DNA of 64,000 bases from Cytophagaceae bacterium (GCA_947458545.1 CANGYH010000005.1:62001-126000), one strand, 5' to 3'. Positions 1-9,086 are shown, numbered from the stretch's first letter. Numbers and translations are program-made. Notes: a model not told the origin generated them from the letters alone.

Positions 1-1551
1 CTGGAGCCCTGGCACGCCGACGTTTTCGACTTCTTACAACTGAAGAAGAACCACGGCAAGGAAGAGCTGCGCGCCCGCGACCTCTTCTACGCCATGTGGA
101 TACCCGACCTGTTTATGGAGCGGGTAGAGCAAGACGGCGAGTGGAGCCTCTTCTGCCCACACGAGGCCCCAGGCCTGGCCGATTGCTGGGGCGAGACCTT
201 CGAGCGCCTCTACACCAAGTACGAGAAAGAGGGCCGTGCCCGCAAGGTGGTAAAGGCCCAAGAGCTCTGGTTTGAGATCTTGGAAAGCCAGACCGAGACC
301 GGCACGCCCTACATGCTCTACAAAGACGCCGCCAACGCCAAGAGCAACCAGCAAAACCTGGGCACCATCAAAAGCTCCAACCTCTGCACAGAGATTATGG
401 AGTACACCTCAGAGAACGAGGTGGCCGTCTGCAACCTGGCATCCATTGCGCTGCCCAAGTTTGTGATCAACGGGCAGTTCAACCACCAGAAGCTCTATGA
501 TGTAACCAAGGTTGCCACGCGCAACCTCAACAAGATCATAGACATCAACTACTATCCGGTAGAAGAGGCGCGTCGCTCTAACCTGCGCCACCGGCCCATA
601 GGCCTCGGGGTGCAGGGATTGGCCGATACCTTCATCAAGCTGCGCTATGCGTTTGACAGCGAAGAGGCCAAACGCCTCAACGCAGAGATATTCGAGACGA
701 TCTACTATGCCGCCATGGAGTCTTCAATGGAGCAGGCCAAGGAAAAGGGTGCCTATGAGACCTTCAAAGGCTCGCCCCTGAGCCAGGGCAAGTTCCAGTT
801 CGACCTCTGGAACGTTACCCCAGACAGCGGCCGCTGGGACTGGGATAGCCTGCGTGCCCAGGTGGTAGAGCACGGGGTACGTAACTCGCTGCTGGTGGCC
901 CCCATGCCAACGGCCAGCACCAGCCAGGTGCTAGGCAACAACGAGTGCTTCGAGCCTATCACCAGCAACCTCTACACCCGCCGGGTACTCTCTGGCGAGT
1001 TTGTGGTCGTCAACAAGTACCTGCTCAAAGACCTGGTAGAGCGCAACCTCTGGAACGACAGCATGAAAAACAAGCTGATGGCCGCCAACGGCTCCGTCCA
1101 GAACATTGCCGAGGTGCCCGATGACCTGAAGGCTCTCTACAAGACGGTGTGGGAGATAAGCCAGAAGACCATCATCGACATGGCGGCCGACCGGGGCGCC
1201 TACATCTGCCAGTCTCAGTCGCTCAACATCCACATCCAGGATCCCAACTTCGGCAAGCTGACCTCCATGCACTTCTATGCCTGGAAGAAAGGCCTGAAGA
1301 CGGGTATGTACTACCTGCGCACCAAGGCCGCTACCGATGCCATCAAGTTTACGGTAGAAAAGGAGGCGACAGCTCCGCAGCCCATGCCAGAGCCTGTGGC
1401 CGTGGCCCCAACGCCGCTAGAGCAAGCCGTGGCCGCAGCCAATGCCGCCAGCTTTAACGCCGACACCATGGTAGGAGACTACGCCCAAAAGATGACCGAC
1501 ATGGCCTGCAGCCTAGACAATCCTGAGGGTTGCGAGGCCTGCGGGAGCTAA
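1..1551 (+). CDS. nrdA: Ribonucleotide reductase class I, alpha subunit (3' part)
   Basis: The frame is open from base 1, so the start lies outside the window; 516 residues are visible. The enzyme reduces ribonucleoside diphosphates to deoxyribonucleotides together with a beta subunit (nrdB), which is not in view. Hallmarks seen: SSNLCTEIM, whose Asn (codon 379), Cys (385) and Glu (391) match N437, C439 and E441 of the E. coli enzyme; the radical-relay tyrosine pair in GMYYLRT (codons 1309 and 1312); and a C-terminal CEACGS whose two cysteines would pass electrons to the active site. The first visible residues, [17 protein letters not shown], are also typical of the family. The gene is followed by a strong terminator, so it closes its transcript. 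Identity is very secure; only the N-terminus (ATP cone region) cannot be assessed. Confidence 0.97.
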   Translation: MEPWHADVFDFLQLKKNHGKEELRARDLFYAMWIPDLFMERVEQDGEWSLFCPHEAPGLADCWGETFERLYTKYEKEGRARKVVKAQELWFEILESQTETGTPYMLYKDAANAKSNQQNLGTIKSSNLCTEIMEYTSENEVAVCNLASIALPKFVINGQFNHQKLYDVTKVATRNLNKIIDINYYPVEEARRSNLRHRPIGLGVQGLADTFIKLRYAFDSEEAKRLNAEIFETIYYAAMESSMEQAKEKGAYETFKGSPLSQGKFQFDLWNVTPDSGRWDWDSLRAQVVEHGVRNSLLVAPMPTASTSQVLGNNECFEPITSNLYTRRVLSGEFVVVNKYLLKDLVERNLWNDSMKNKLMAANGSVQNIAEVPDDLKALYKTVWEISQKTIIDMAADRGAYICQSQSLNIHIQDPNFGKLTSMHFYAWKKGLKTGMYYLRTKAATDAIKFTVEKEATAPQPMPEPVAVAPTPLEQAVAAANAASFNADTMVGDYAQKMTDMACSLDNPEGCEACGS

Positions 1552-1598
1552 CAAGCATACAACTCAAACCTTTCAGAATTTTTAACGCTACGTGCCCG

Positions 1599-1629
1599 AG
1601 GCCGCCCCATTTAGGGGCGGCCTTTTTTT
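1599..1629 (+). terminator. Rho-independent terminator of nrdA
   Basis: A perfect 10-bp stem (AGGCCGCCCC at 1599-1608 with GGGGCGGCCT at 1614-1623), a 5-base loop and a run of T directly after it. It lies 48 bases after the nrdA stop. Confidence 0.93.
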
Positions 1630-1680
1630 GTAGTTAGATAAGTATGGGCTTACGTGCTGTACTGCTGCATTTTTGCACTT

Positions 1681-2361
1681 ATGCGCAGTGCAGCCCTGGT
1701 ATGGCTTTGTTTGGGCTTGGCGGGCCAGGCCGTGGCACAGCAGGCCCAACCGCCGGCGGCAGGGCCTACCCAAGACACAGCGGTGCAAGCAACGCCGCAT
1801 GGGCCGTGGCCGGTGCTAGACTTTGCACATGGAGACCTAGACCAAGACGGCCAAGACGACACCATTCTGGTGTATGAGACCCCTGGCAGGCTATGCCTGT
1901 CTGTGCTGTTAGAAAAAGAAACGGCTAGCCTGGTAGATAGCAGCAGCACCACCCTCTGGCCACAGGCCATCCACCCTTACCAGCCCTACCAACCAGACCA
2001 AGACGTCCACAACGCACAGACGCTATACCTAGACGATGACACCCTGGTGCTGCGCACCAACTACGCAGGCCTGCGCACGGCCCAAACGCTTGAGTACAGG
2101 CTCTGCCTGCGTCAGGGTAAGCTGCGTTTGGTAGTAGCATCGTCGCTTACACGCTCGCTAGAGGGCCCGGGCTTCAGCTACCGGCTAGACCTGACCACCG
2201 GCGTGGTGACTGCCCAGCGCCCTCCTGCACAGCCTTTGGTGCGGCAGCAGGCGCCCATCTTCCCGTTGCCCATGCTGGCAGACCTTAGGCCCGGCCAAGA
2301 GTATCTGACAGATGCCACCCTGCGCAGCCTGGGGCAGGCCGTGCCCACCAAGCAGCCCTAG
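1681..2361 (+). CDS. Secreted protein of unknown function
   Basis: 226 residues from ATG 1681; an in-frame ATG at 1654 exists, but only the later start gives a clean signal peptide (MRSAALVWLCLGLAGQAVAQ, cleavage after AQ). A -7-like CATTTTTG at 1668-1675 ends 5 bases before the ATG, also favouring 1681. The mature protein opens with a Q/P-rich stretch and then DLDQDGQDD at about residues 55-63, which resembles a calcium-binding EF-hand/FG-GAP loop. The rest looks beta-rich with paired Leu/Asp patterns (TLYLDDDTLVLRTNY). It stands alone between nrdA and a convergent gene. I do not recognise a family; the role in the periplasm or outside the cell is unknown. Confidence 0.75.
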   Translation: MRSAALVWLCLGLAGQAVAQQAQPPAAGPTQDTAVQATPHGPWPVLDFAHGDLDQDGQDDTILVYETPGRLCLSVLLEKETASLVDSSSTTLWPQAIHPYQPYQPDQDVHNAQTLYLDDDTLVLRTNYAGLRTAQTLEYRLCLRQGKLRLVVASSLTRSLEGPGFSYRLDLTTGVVTAQRPPAQPLVRQQAPIFPLPMLADLRPGQEYLTDATLRSLGQAVPTKQP

Positions 2362-2364
2362 CAA

Positions 2365-2399
2365 AAAAGAAGAAGCCCCGGCTTGCGGCCGGGGCTTCT
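2365..2399 (-). terminator. Terminator of the DUF2723 gene
   Basis: Perfect 12-bp stem (2371-2382 with 2388-2399) and 5-base loop. On the minus strand it is followed by TCTTTTTTGC, so it serves the minus-strand gene that ends at 2424. It lies in the 62-base gap between two convergent genes. Confidence 0.9.
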
Positions 2400-2423
2400 G
2401 CAATCGTCTGTGGTGTGCGGGGG

Positions 2424-5400
2424 CTACTCCTCGTACATCTCTTCCTCGCCACCGCCCATGTTCAGGAAGGGCGCGTAGGTCTGGAAGGTCTGCTCGTACT
2501 GCGTGGCACGCTCGGTAACACCGCGCTCTTTGTAGGCATAGGCCAACTGCTGCAAGATGAAGGCGTTGGTCTGCATCTCATAGTCGGGTTTCACAGTTTG
2601 TTTGGCGTAGAAGGCCAGCGACTCTTGTGCCCGGCGAGCCAACACGTCAGCCATCTCGTCGGCTTGCTTACGCTCGCCCAGGTCTAGCAGCAGGGGTACG
2701 AACTGGGGCATGTAGAAGTCGTACGGAATAGACTTATCGGGCATCACCTTGAGGCAGTAGTCTATCACACCCTTGGCTTTGGCGCGCAGCTCGCCCCGGC
2801 GGGCGCTGTCAACGTTGGCCTCTTGTACCAGTTGGGCTGCCAGCATGTAGAAGCTCTTGCGGGCATTGAGGGGGAAGCGGCGGTAGTTCTCGTCGAAGTA
2901 GCCGCGGGTATCGTCCAGCCCTTTGAAGCTGAACTTCTTCATCATGTTGTCGTACATCACGGGCGTGTTTACCACACCTTCGCTGGCGCCTTGGTTGCGC
3001 ACGGGCAGCAGGCGGTAGGCCAGGCCCTCCAGGTACATGTACTCGCGCAGACCCAGGTAGTTGCTGTTGCCAAGCGTGGTGCTGAAGTAGATCGGGCGCT
3101 TCCAATCGGCCGTGCCAATCATGTCGAGCATGAGCAGGTCTGGCTTGTAGAGCCCACCCCGGTTGAGGGCTATCGGCATTACAGGCACGATGCGGCCGGT
3201 ATCTTCTACGGGTACGAAGCCTGCCGCCTTAACAGCCTCTTTGTTTACGGGTACGGTAAACACCTTAGTCGGCATCACGGTTACCATCACCCCGCTTTGG
3301 GTCTGCTGTTGCAGGGCGGGGTTTTCTTCCTTAATCAGATTGAGGTAGGTCTTCAGGTCGATGCCATCCTTAAGCTGGGGCATCTCGAAGAAGGGCAGGT
3401 AGTCGTTCTTGTTGGGGCCGAAGTTTTTGTACTCCAGTGTCATGGGCAGGGGCTCAGAGTCGTAGGCGCGCAGCTTCATTTGCTTGGCGTACCAGTCTGT
3501 ACCCAACAGTGACAGGTTGCAGACGCGCACGTCTGTCCGGAAGCCCTCTACCTCTTGGGCGTACCAGAGGGGGAAGGTGTCGTTGTCTCCGCCCGTAAAG
3601 AGGATGGCGTTTTTGGCGCAACTGGCCAGCAGGTTCTTGGCAGAGTCTACGGAGTGGTAGTTGTGCGAGCGGTCATGGTCGTCCCAGTTCTGGGCCACGA
3701 GCACTACAGGCACCCCGAGGCAAAACACGCCGCAGGCGGCTGCCAGGCCTGGGCCAGCTTGCTTAAGCTTGCTGGCCAGCAGGTCGTAGAGGGCAATCAC
3801 ACCGAGGCCGATCCAGATGCAGAAGGTGTAGAAAGAGCCCGCGAAGGTGTAGTCGCGCTCGCGCGGCTCTACGGGCGGCTGGTTGAGGTAGAAGACGATG
3901 GCCAGGCCCGTGAACAAAAACAGCAATCCAACAATGAACGCATCGCGCCCACGCTTCAGGATGTGGAAGTACAGCCCGGCCAGGCCCAGGATGAGGGGCA
4001 GCATCCAGTATTGGTTGCGGGCCTTGTTTTTGGCCAACAGCTCGGGTAGGCCGGCGGCGCTGTCCCAAGGTTTGAGCCAGGTGGCGTTCTGCACGTCAGA
4101 CTCGCGCCCGGCAAAGTTCCACATAAAGTACCGCCAGTACATGTGGCCCATCTGGTACTTGAACATGAAGGCCAGGTTGGTGGCCAGGTTGGGCGGGCGG
4201 TCTCCGCTGGGCAGCTTTACCCACTGCTTGTAGGCGGCAATGTGGTTGGCCTGCGGCGAGTAAATGCGGGGCAGCAGGGTGATGTACTTGGGGTCGTACT
4301 CGTTCTTCTGCTTGTAGCCGACGATCTCGTACTTTTTGTCGGTCTTTTGGTAAATGGGGCTCGTCTGCTTTTGGTCTAGCAGGGGGGCGTTGTACACGGG
4401 GCCAAAGAACAGTGGGCGGTCTCCGTACTGCTCGCGCTTCAGGTAGCTCACCATGGTGATGGCGTTGCTGGGGTCATTCTCATTGATGGGCGGCCCGTGT
4501 GTGGCACGTACCAATATGATGGCATAGCTGCCGTACCCTATCAAAATGAACAAGAAAGCCCACAACGCATTGTGCAGCCAGGCCATTTGCTTGGCCTTGG
4601 CATAGCGGAACGCCCATACCACCGCGCCCACAAACAGCACCAGAAAGAAAATGATGCCCGCATTAAACGGCAGCCCGAAGCTGTTGACGAACATCACCTC
4701 GAAAACGTTGGCCAGCGAGGGCAACCCGGGTATGATGCCCGACATGATGAGCCCCAGCACCACAAGGCTAATCACAAAAGCGATGGTGGCGGTTAGGGGT
4801 TTATAGTCGTAGCGGCGGAAGTAGTACACAAACGCAATGGCCGGCATAGACACCAGGTTGAGCAAGTGTACCCCGATGGAGATACCCGTGAAGTAGGCGA
4901 TGAGCAGCAGCCAACGGTCTACCCCGGGCTCGTCGGCCACGCGCTCCCAGCGGAGGATGGCCCAGAATACCAGCGCCGTAAACAGGCTAGACATGGCATA
5001 CACCTCGGCCTCTACGGCAGAGAACCAGGCCGAATCTGTAAAGGTGTAGGCGAGGGCACCCACGGCACCGGCCATCAGACTCAACACGCCTGCCTTGTCT
5101 AAGGCACGTTCAGGCTCGCCCACGGCCTTGCGGGCCAGCATGGTGATGGTCCAGAACAAGAAGAGGCTGGTAAATGCTGAAGACAAGGCCGAAACCATAT
5201 TGACCATGAAGGCCACCTTGGTTACGTCTCCGCCCGCAAAGAGCGAGAATATACGCCCCACCAGCAAGAAGAACGGGGCCCCAGGCGGGTGCGGCACTTG
5301 CAGTTTGTAGCTGGCGGCAATAAACTCGCCACAGTCCCAAAAGCTGGCCACCGGCTCCAAGGTGGCGATGTAGGTAGCCGCAGCTACCGCAAAGACGAGC

Positions 5401-5438
5401 CAGCCAACAACATTGTTGGCCGTGCGGAAGGATTGCAT
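2424..5438 (-). CDS. DUF2723 family membrane protein (GT117-like glycosyltransferase)
   Basis: 1004 residues. The N-terminal half carries about a dozen hydrophobic helices and the family signature SFWDCGEFIAASYKLQVPH followed by PPGAPFFLLVGRIFSLF; the last 450 residues are soluble, presumably periplasmic, and end in helical repeats. In this family (related to TMEM260) the acidic residue of the first loop is thought to be catalytic for lipid-linked sugar transfer to protein; that role is inferred here. I use ATG 5438 rather than the TTG at 5471, because a good -7 element (TATCTTTG, 5469-5476) overlaps the TTG and family members begin near the MQSFRTANN residues. Bacteroidota genomes usually carry several copies. 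The single-gene transcript ends at the terminator at 2365-2399. Confidence 0.9.
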   Translation of the reverse strand: MQSFRTANNVVGWLVFAVAAATYIATLEPVASFWDCGEFIAASYKLQVPHPPGAPFFLLVGRIFSLFAGGDVTKVAFMVNMVSALSSAFTSLFLFWTITMLARKAVGEPERALDKAGVLSLMAGAVGALAYTFTDSAWFSAVEAEVYAMSSLFTALVFWAILRWERVADEPGVDRWLLLIAYFTGISIGVHLLNLVSMPAIAFVYYFRRYDYKPLTATIAFVISLVVLGLIMSGIIPGLPSLANVFEVMFVNSFGLPFNAGIIFFLVLFVGAVVWAFRYAKAKQMAWLHNALWAFLFILIGYGSYAIILVRATHGPPINENDPSNAITMVSYLKREQYGDRPLFFGPVYNAPLLDQKQTSPIYQKTDKKYEIVGYKQKNEYDPKYITLLPRIYSPQANHIAAYKQWVKLPSGDRPPNLATNLAFMFKYQMGHMYWRYFMWNFAGRESDVQNATWLKPWDSAAGLPELLAKNKARNQYWMLPLILGLAGLYFHILKRGRDAFIVGLLFLFTGLAIVFYLNQPPVEPRERDYTFAGSFYTFCIWIGLGVIALYDLLASKLKQAGPGLAAACGVFCLGVPVVLVAQNWDDHDRSHNYHSVDSAKNLLASCAKNAILFTGGDNDTFPLWYAQEVEGFRTDVRVCNLSLLGTDWYAKQMKLRAYDSEPLPMTLEYKNFGPNKNDYLPFFEMPQLKDGIDLKTYLNLIKEENPALQQQTQSGVMVTVMPTKVFTVPVNKEAVKAAGFVPVEDTGRIVPVMPIALNRGGLYKPDLLMLDMIGTADWKRPIYFSTTLGNSNYLGLREYMYLEGLAYRLLPVRNQGASEGVVNTPVMYDNMMKKFSFKGLDDTRGYFDENYRRFPLNARKSFYMLAAQLVQEANVDSARRGELRAKAKGVIDYCLKVMPDKSIPYDFYMPQFVPLLLDLGERKQADEMADVLARRAQESLAFYAKQTVKPDYEMQTNAFILQQLAYAYKERGVTERATQYEQTFQTYAPFLNMGGGEEEMYEE

Positions 5439-5468
5439 CCGGAGGGTTCGGTAAAAAAAGAAGGTGGA

Positions 5469-5476
5469 CAAAGATA
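5469..5476 (-). promoter_or_regulatory. -7 promoter element of the DUF2723 gene
   Basis: TATCTTTG on the minus strand matches the Bacteroidota -7 consensus TAnnTTTG. It lies 30 bases before ATG 5438 and overlaps the alternative TTG start at 5471, which argues against that start. No TTG was found at the usual 19-21 base spacing. Confidence 0.6.
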
Positions 5477-5510
5477 GAACAAAGCCCCTGCCCTACCTTA
5501 TCCAACGCCA

Positions 5511-5987
5511 TCAGCGGACTTGGCGGGCCGGTGGGCGATAAATATGGGCGTAGCGCTCGGGCAGGCGGGGCGCAGCCTGGCCTGCAGCCTTGCCGCCGGG
5601 CCAGGCCAGCAGCCCTGCCTTCCAAACGAAGGCCAGCCCCAGGGTTAGTATGCCCACAAACAAAAAACCTTCTGCCAGCAGCAGCCCGGCAGGTACCTGG
5701 GCATCGGGCCGCACCAGGGCGTAAGGGAACATAAAGGCCAGCTCTACCTCGAATACCAGAAACACCAGCGCCACCGTATAGTACCGGGCATGGAAGGGTA
5801 CCCAAGGCGAGCCGATGGGCTCCTCGCCGCCTTCGTAGGCTACACGGCTGCCACCACCGTAGCCCGCCCGGCGCCGCAGCCACCAGGCTGTGGCAAAACC
5901 GCCCAGCACAAAGGCCAGCCCAACCCCCAGGTAGGCCAGGTAAGCCAGAGGCACTGCGGCAGCCTCGAGTGTAGGCCCTGCAAACAT
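5511..5987 (-). CDS. nuoA: NADH-quinone oxidoreductase subunit A
   Basis: 158 residues with three membrane helices, as expected for the ND3-like subunit of respiratory complex I, which helps couple quinone reduction to ion pumping. The conserved loop and second helix are plain: YEGGEEPIGSPWVPFHARYY followed by TVALVFLVFEVELAFMFPYA. The start at ATG 5987 is preceded by the -7 element TAGCTTTG (5993-6000) with only 5 bases between, so the longer TTG-started reading to 6050 is rejected. The C-terminal 25 residues are a charged tail longer than in many homologues. No other nuo gene is adjacent; nuoH lies alone 32 kb away, so complex I genes are scattered in this genome. Confidence 0.92.
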   Translation of the reverse strand: MFAGPTLEAAAVPLAYLAYLGVGLAFVLGGFATAWWLRRRAGYGGGSRVAYEGGEEPIGSPWVPFHARYYTVALVFLVFEVELAFMFPYALVRPDAQVPAGLLLAEGFLFVGILTLGLAFVWKAGLLAWPGGKAAGQAAPRLPERYAHIYRPPARQVR

Positions 5988-5992
5988 GTGGG

Positions 5993-6000
5993 CAAAGCTA
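5993..6000 (-). promoter_or_regulatory. -7 promoter element of nuoA
   Basis: TAGCTTTG matches TAnnTTTG exactly and ends 5 bases before ATG 5987, so the transcript probably starts at or next to the start codon. Confidence 0.65.
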
Positions 6001-6074
6001 CGCCTGGGCCCAGAGATACTGCCTGCACGGCCATGCCCTACCAGTGGCAAGGCACGCCATTTGATAGGGTTGAT

Positions 6075-6082
6075 TATCTTTG
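6075..6082 (+). promoter_or_regulatory. -7 promoter element of the exonuclease gene
   Basis: TATCTTTG, an exact TAnnTTTG match, ends 7 bases before ATG 6090. It pairs divergently with the nuoA promoter 75 bases away. Confidence 0.65.
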
Positions 6083-6089
6083 GTATTGC

Positions 6090-6722
6090 ATGGATTTTAC
6101 GGCCCTAGACTTTGAAACCGCCAACAATGCCCGAGAGTCTGCCTGCGAGATTGGACTTAGCCGTGTAGAGGGCGGCCGTGTGGTAGAGACTAAATCTTGG
6201 CTGGTAAAACCGGTGGGGCCGTTTTTGCCCTGGAACGTCCGCATACACGGCATCAGGCCCGACCATGTGGCCCAAGCGCCCAGTTTTGCAGACCTGTGGC
6301 CCGAGCTGCAGCCCTGGCTGGATGGCCAGGTGCTGGTTGCCCACAACGCCAGCTTCGACCTCTCTGTACTGAAGCATACGCTGGCACATTATGGCCTGGC
6401 GCAACCCTCTGTGGCATTTTTCTGCAGCCTGCAAGTGGCCCGCAGCACCTGGCAGGGCTTGCCCAGTTACAGCCTTGGCGGCCTTGCCCTGAGCCACGAC
6501 GTGGAGCCCATGAACTACCACCGCGCCGGAGACGATGCCGAGACCTGTGCCCGCATCACCCTGAAGGCCGCCCGCTACCACCTGGCCCAAAACGCCGACG
6601 AACTTATGGAGGCAACCGGCCTGCGCCTGGGGCGCCTTTGGGAGGGTGGCTACACCGGCACTGGAAAAAAAGGCGCCGAGGCCCGCCCAAACCGCAGGCG
6701 CTATTACGCGCGCCGCGGCTAG
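6090..6722 (+). CDS. DEDDh 3'-5' exonuclease (DnaQ/epsilon-like)
   Basis: 210 residues. The exonuclease fold is shown by three motifs: ALDFETA near the N-terminus (Asp7 and Glu9 as metal ligands), HNASFDLSVL at about residue 90-100 (Asp), and HRAGDDAETCA at about 147-157 (His and Asp). The spacing HxxxDD fits the DEDDh class, as in DNA polymerase III epsilon and related proofreading or repair nucleases. A basic tail (RPNRRRYYARRG) follows the domain and may bind nucleic acid. It is a single gene, divergent from nuoA. Whether it is a polymerase subunit or a free repair exonuclease cannot be told from sequence; there is no clamp-binding motif that I can point to. Confidence 0.9.
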   Translation: MDFTALDFETANNARESACEIGLSRVEGGRVVETKSWLVKPVGPFLPWNVRIHGIRPDHVAQAPSFADLWPELQPWLDGQVLVAHNASFDLSVLKHTLAHYGLAQPSVAFFCSLQVARSTWQGLPSYSLGGLALSHDVEPMNYHRAGDDAETCARITLKAARYHLAQNADELMEATGLRLGRLWEGGYTGTGKKGAEARPNRRRYYARRG

Positions 6723-6883
6723 GCTACGGCAGCCATGTAGGTATTTTTGGCGGTTTATTTTGGTACATGTATGGCCCTGCGCCGTACTTTTACCCTCCCA
6801 TTGCGCATGGCCGCAAGCCACGCCACTGGGCCCACGCCCGTGTGGCAACCTGCTTGCAGCCCCGACCGTTTACACACCCGCAC

Positions 6884-7465
6884 ATGCTCAACCTCGTTCT
6901 CTTTGGCCCTCCTGGGGCTGGCAAAGGCACCCAAAGTCAGAATCTGATAGACCGGTACGGCCTGCGCCACATCTCGACCGGAGACCTGCTCCGCTCTGAG
7001 ATTGCCGAAGGGACGACCCTCGGCCAAGAGGCCAAAAAGCTCATGGATGCGGGCATTCTGGTGCCCGATGCCGTCGTAATCGGCATGGTAGAGAACCAGG
7101 TTAAGGCCAACCTCAGCGGCCGTGGCTTCATTTTCGACGGCTTTCCGCGTACCGTAGCCCAGGCCGAGGCGCTAGACGAGATGCTGGCCAAATACGGCAC
7201 TTCTATCACCGTGATGGTGGCCCTGCAGGTAGATCACGACACGCTGGTGCAGCGCCTGCTGCTGCGCGGCCAAACCAGTGGCCGCCCCGACGACCAGAAC
7301 CAAGATCTCATCGAACGCCGCGTGGTAGAGTACCGCGACAAGACCGCCCCCGTGGCTGCCTTTTACGCTGGCACAGGCCGCTTCCAAGAGGTGCCCGGTG
7401 TGGGCGAGATTTCGGCCATCTTCGAGGGCATTTGCCAGAAGATAGACGCCGTGCTGGCTCAGTAA
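6884..7465 (+). CDS. adk: Adenylate kinase
   Basis: 193 residues. The enzyme interconverts ATP + AMP and two ADP. The P-loop GPPGAGKGTQ is at residues 8-17, the AMP-binding ISTGDLLRSEI follows at about 30, GFIFDGFPRT at about 81-90, and the short lid GQTSGRPDDQ at about 128-137. The lid lacks the zinc-binding cysteines found in long adenylate kinases, so it is the short form usual in this phylum. The start at ATG 6884 puts the P-loop at the normal distance from the N-terminus; the long upstream open frame back to 6197 is the shadow of the exonuclease gene. A 161-base gap without clear features precedes it. Confidence 0.97.
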   Translation: MLNLVLFGPPGAGKGTQSQNLIDRYGLRHISTGDLLRSEIAEGTTLGQEAKKLMDAGILVPDAVVIGMVENQVKANLSGRGFIFDGFPRTVAQAEALDEMLAKYGTSITVMVALQVDHDTLVQRLLLRGQTSGRPDDQNQDLIERRVVEYRDKTAPVAAFYAGTGRFQEVPGVGEISAIFEGICQKIDAVLAQ

Positions 7466-7539
7466 GGCCTCCTCTGCGCGTAGCCGCAACCAATACGGTA
7501 CCTGTGGGGTTCTATCTGGTATAGCCTCCGTTTGATCTC

Positions 7540-7833
7540 ATGCAGCAGCCCCCGTTCGATATCTCGCCCCGCGCCCTGGCCGAGGTAAAGGCCATCATGG
7601 AGCGCAAAGCCGTGCCAGCGGGCTATGCCTTGCGCGTCGGCATTCGGGGGGCGGCCGGTTGTGCCGGTGTAAGCTACCTCATCGGGTTCGACAAAGCCCA
7701 GCCGACAGACCTGACCTTCAACCTCGAGGGCATCCCTGTCTTGCTAGATAAAAAGCATGCCTTGTACCTGGCCGGCGTTCGGGTTAATTGGGTAGACCGC
7801 GAGGCCGAGCGGGGCTTTGTGTTTGAAAAATAG
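7540..7833 (+). CDS. HesB/IscA-like protein lacking the C-terminal cysteines
   Basis: 97 residues with the HesB/IscA fold: ISPRALAEVKAIMERK at the N-terminus, LRVGIRGAAGCAGVSYLIGF in the middle and a beta-strand GIPVLLDKKHALYLAG. Canonical A-type Fe-S carriers bind the cluster through one central Cys and a C-terminal CxC; here the central Cys is present but the C-terminal segment reads EAERGFVFEK with no cysteine. This variant is common in Bacteroidota. It may still take part in Fe-S cluster trafficking with a partner or as a dimer using the single Cys, but the usual three-Cys chemistry is not possible. Thirteen bases separate it from the next gene, so the two may be co-transcribed. Confidence 0.88.
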   Translation: MQQPPFDISPRALAEVKAIMERKAVPAGYALRVGIRGAAGCAGVSYLIGFDKAQPTDLTFNLEGIPVLLDKKHALYLAGVRVNWVDREAERGFVFEK

Positions 7834-7845
7834 GCCCTTACCTTT

Positions 7846-8454
7846 ATGTCTATGGAGCGCATTACCTCTTTAGATCAGCTAGACCCCAACGGCACCTATA
7901 CCTATGCCGACTATCTGACGTGGCGGTTCAACGAATACGTAGAGCTCATCAAAGGCCGCATCTTCAAGATGTCGCCTGCGCCCCGTGATATTCACCAAGC
8001 CACGGCAGGCAACTTTCACCTGGTACTTGGCAACCTGCTTCGCAAGAAGCCCTGCGTAGTCCGCATCGCCCCCTCTGACGTGCGCCTGCCGGGCCGCAGC
8101 AAAGCAGACCGGGAAATTATCAACGTCGTGCAGCCAGACATCTACATCGTCTGCGACAGGTCTAAGATGGACGAACGCGGCTGCAACGGCGCGCCCGACC
8201 TGGTCATCGAGATCGTATCGCCTGGCTCCGGCGGCCGGGATATGGGCATCAAGCGCGACCTATATGCCGAGGCAGGGGTACCCCACTACTGGCTGGCCTT
8301 CCCCAAAGAGCGAATGGTCGTCTGCTACGACCTGGCCGGCGAGAAGTACATCGAGCAAGGCACCTATTCGGTAGACGAAGGCGACCCCATCCCCTTCCCT
8401 CTGCTACCCGACACGTTGCTAGACGTAAACGAGATTTTTGAAGGGGTACAGTAA
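7846..8454 (+). CDS. Uma2 family (DUF820) PD-(D/E)XK nuclease-fold protein
   Basis: 202 residues. The core of the Uma2 fold is visible: YELIKGRIFKMSPAP-like segment (VELIKGRIFKMSPAPRDIHQ) at about 28-47, VVQPDIYIVCD at about 95-105 and PDLVIEIVSPGS at about 120-131, followed by KRDLYAEAGVPHYWLAFP. The Asp of PDL and the ExV of VIEIV would supply the metal-binding residues of the nuclease fold. The biological role of this family is unsettled; members are very numerous in cyanobacteria and appear in Bacteroidota, often as single genes. An alternative ATG lies two codons downstream (MSME). A UUCG-capped terminator follows. Confidence 0.88.
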   Translation: MSMERITSLDQLDPNGTYTYADYLTWRFNEYVELIKGRIFKMSPAPRDIHQATAGNFHLVLGNLLRKKPCVVRIAPSDVRLPGRSKADREIINVVQPDIYIVCDRSKMDERGCNGAPDLVIEIVSPGSGGRDMGIKRDLYAEAGVPHYWLAFPKERMVVCYDLAGEKYIEQGTYSVDEGDPIPFPLLPDTLLDVNEIFEGVQ

Positions 8455-8489
8455 GCCGATACACCACGCGCATACCGCGGCATTCTGAC

Positions 8490-8524
8490 AGGCCCAAGCT
8501 TCGGCATGGGCCTTGTTGCTTTAC
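8490..8524 (+). terminator. Terminator with UUCG loop after the Uma2 gene
   Basis: Stem AGGCCCA (8490-8496) with TGGGCCT (8507-8513), and an inner GC-TTCG-GC tetraloop hairpin, followed by TGTTGCTTT. The T tract is weak, so efficiency may be moderate. Confidence 0.65.
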
Positions 8525-8583
8525 AGAGGCTAAGTATGCCCACCCGTGCAGCCCTGTTTGCCGTAGGCAAAGTTGTGAAAGCT

Positions 8584-9042
8584 ATGGAAATCACCCTCAA
8601 TACGCCGGCGCTGCTGTTCCCGGCCATATCGCTGATTCTGTTGGCGTTTACCAATAGGTTCAACACGCTGGCGCAGCTCATCCGCAGCCTGCATGCCAAG
8701 TGGCAAGAGAGCCACGACCCTGACATACACCGGCAGTTGCGCAACCTGCGCCTGCGCACCCGCCTCATCCGCGATATGCAGGGGTTGGGCGTGGTATCCA
8801 TGTTTTTGTGCGTACTCTGCATGCTATTGATTTACTTAGGCAGGCAAGAGGCTACGATGGTCGTTTTCGGGGCGAGCCTGTTATCGTTGTTGGTAAGCCT
8901 GGCCCTCAGTGTATGGGAGATCTGGATATCTACCCAAGCCCTGAGCCTGGAGCTGCAAGACATGGAGGCCATCGAGCACAGGGCCCGCCGGGTTTTTAAG
9001 CAAAACCGCAACAGTGGGGGCCGCAGCGCGGTTAAATCTTAA
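8584..9042 (+). CDS. DUF2721 family membrane protein
   Basis: 152 residues from ATG 8584. The family opening MEITLNTPALLFPAISLILL is followed by AFTNRFNTLAQLIRSLHAKW, which fixes this start; the longer frame to 8506 adds 26 residues with no counterpart in the family. Two further hydrophobic helices lie at about residues 75-95 and 98-120 (MFLCVLCMLLIYLG and VFGASLLSLLVSLALSVWEI). The C-terminus is basic. Function unknown; it is an inner-membrane protein by its helices. It is a single gene in a short gap before bshA. Confidence 0.85.
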   Translation: MEITLNTPALLFPAISLILLAFTNRFNTLAQLIRSLHAKWQESHDPDIHRQLRNLRLRTRLIRDMQGLGVVSMFLCVLCMLLIYLGRQEATMVVFGASLLSLLVSLALSVWEIWISTQALSLELQDMEAIEHRARRVFKQNRNSGGRSAVKS

Positions 9043-9086
9043 AGGAGACACCGGCCTTACCCACCCCTAGCCCCCAACTTTACCGC

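Noticed and set aside
5439-5471. TTG 5471 as the start of the DUF2723 protein
   Set aside because: The -7 promoter element overlaps this codon, so transcription would begin after it; family members start near ATG 5438.
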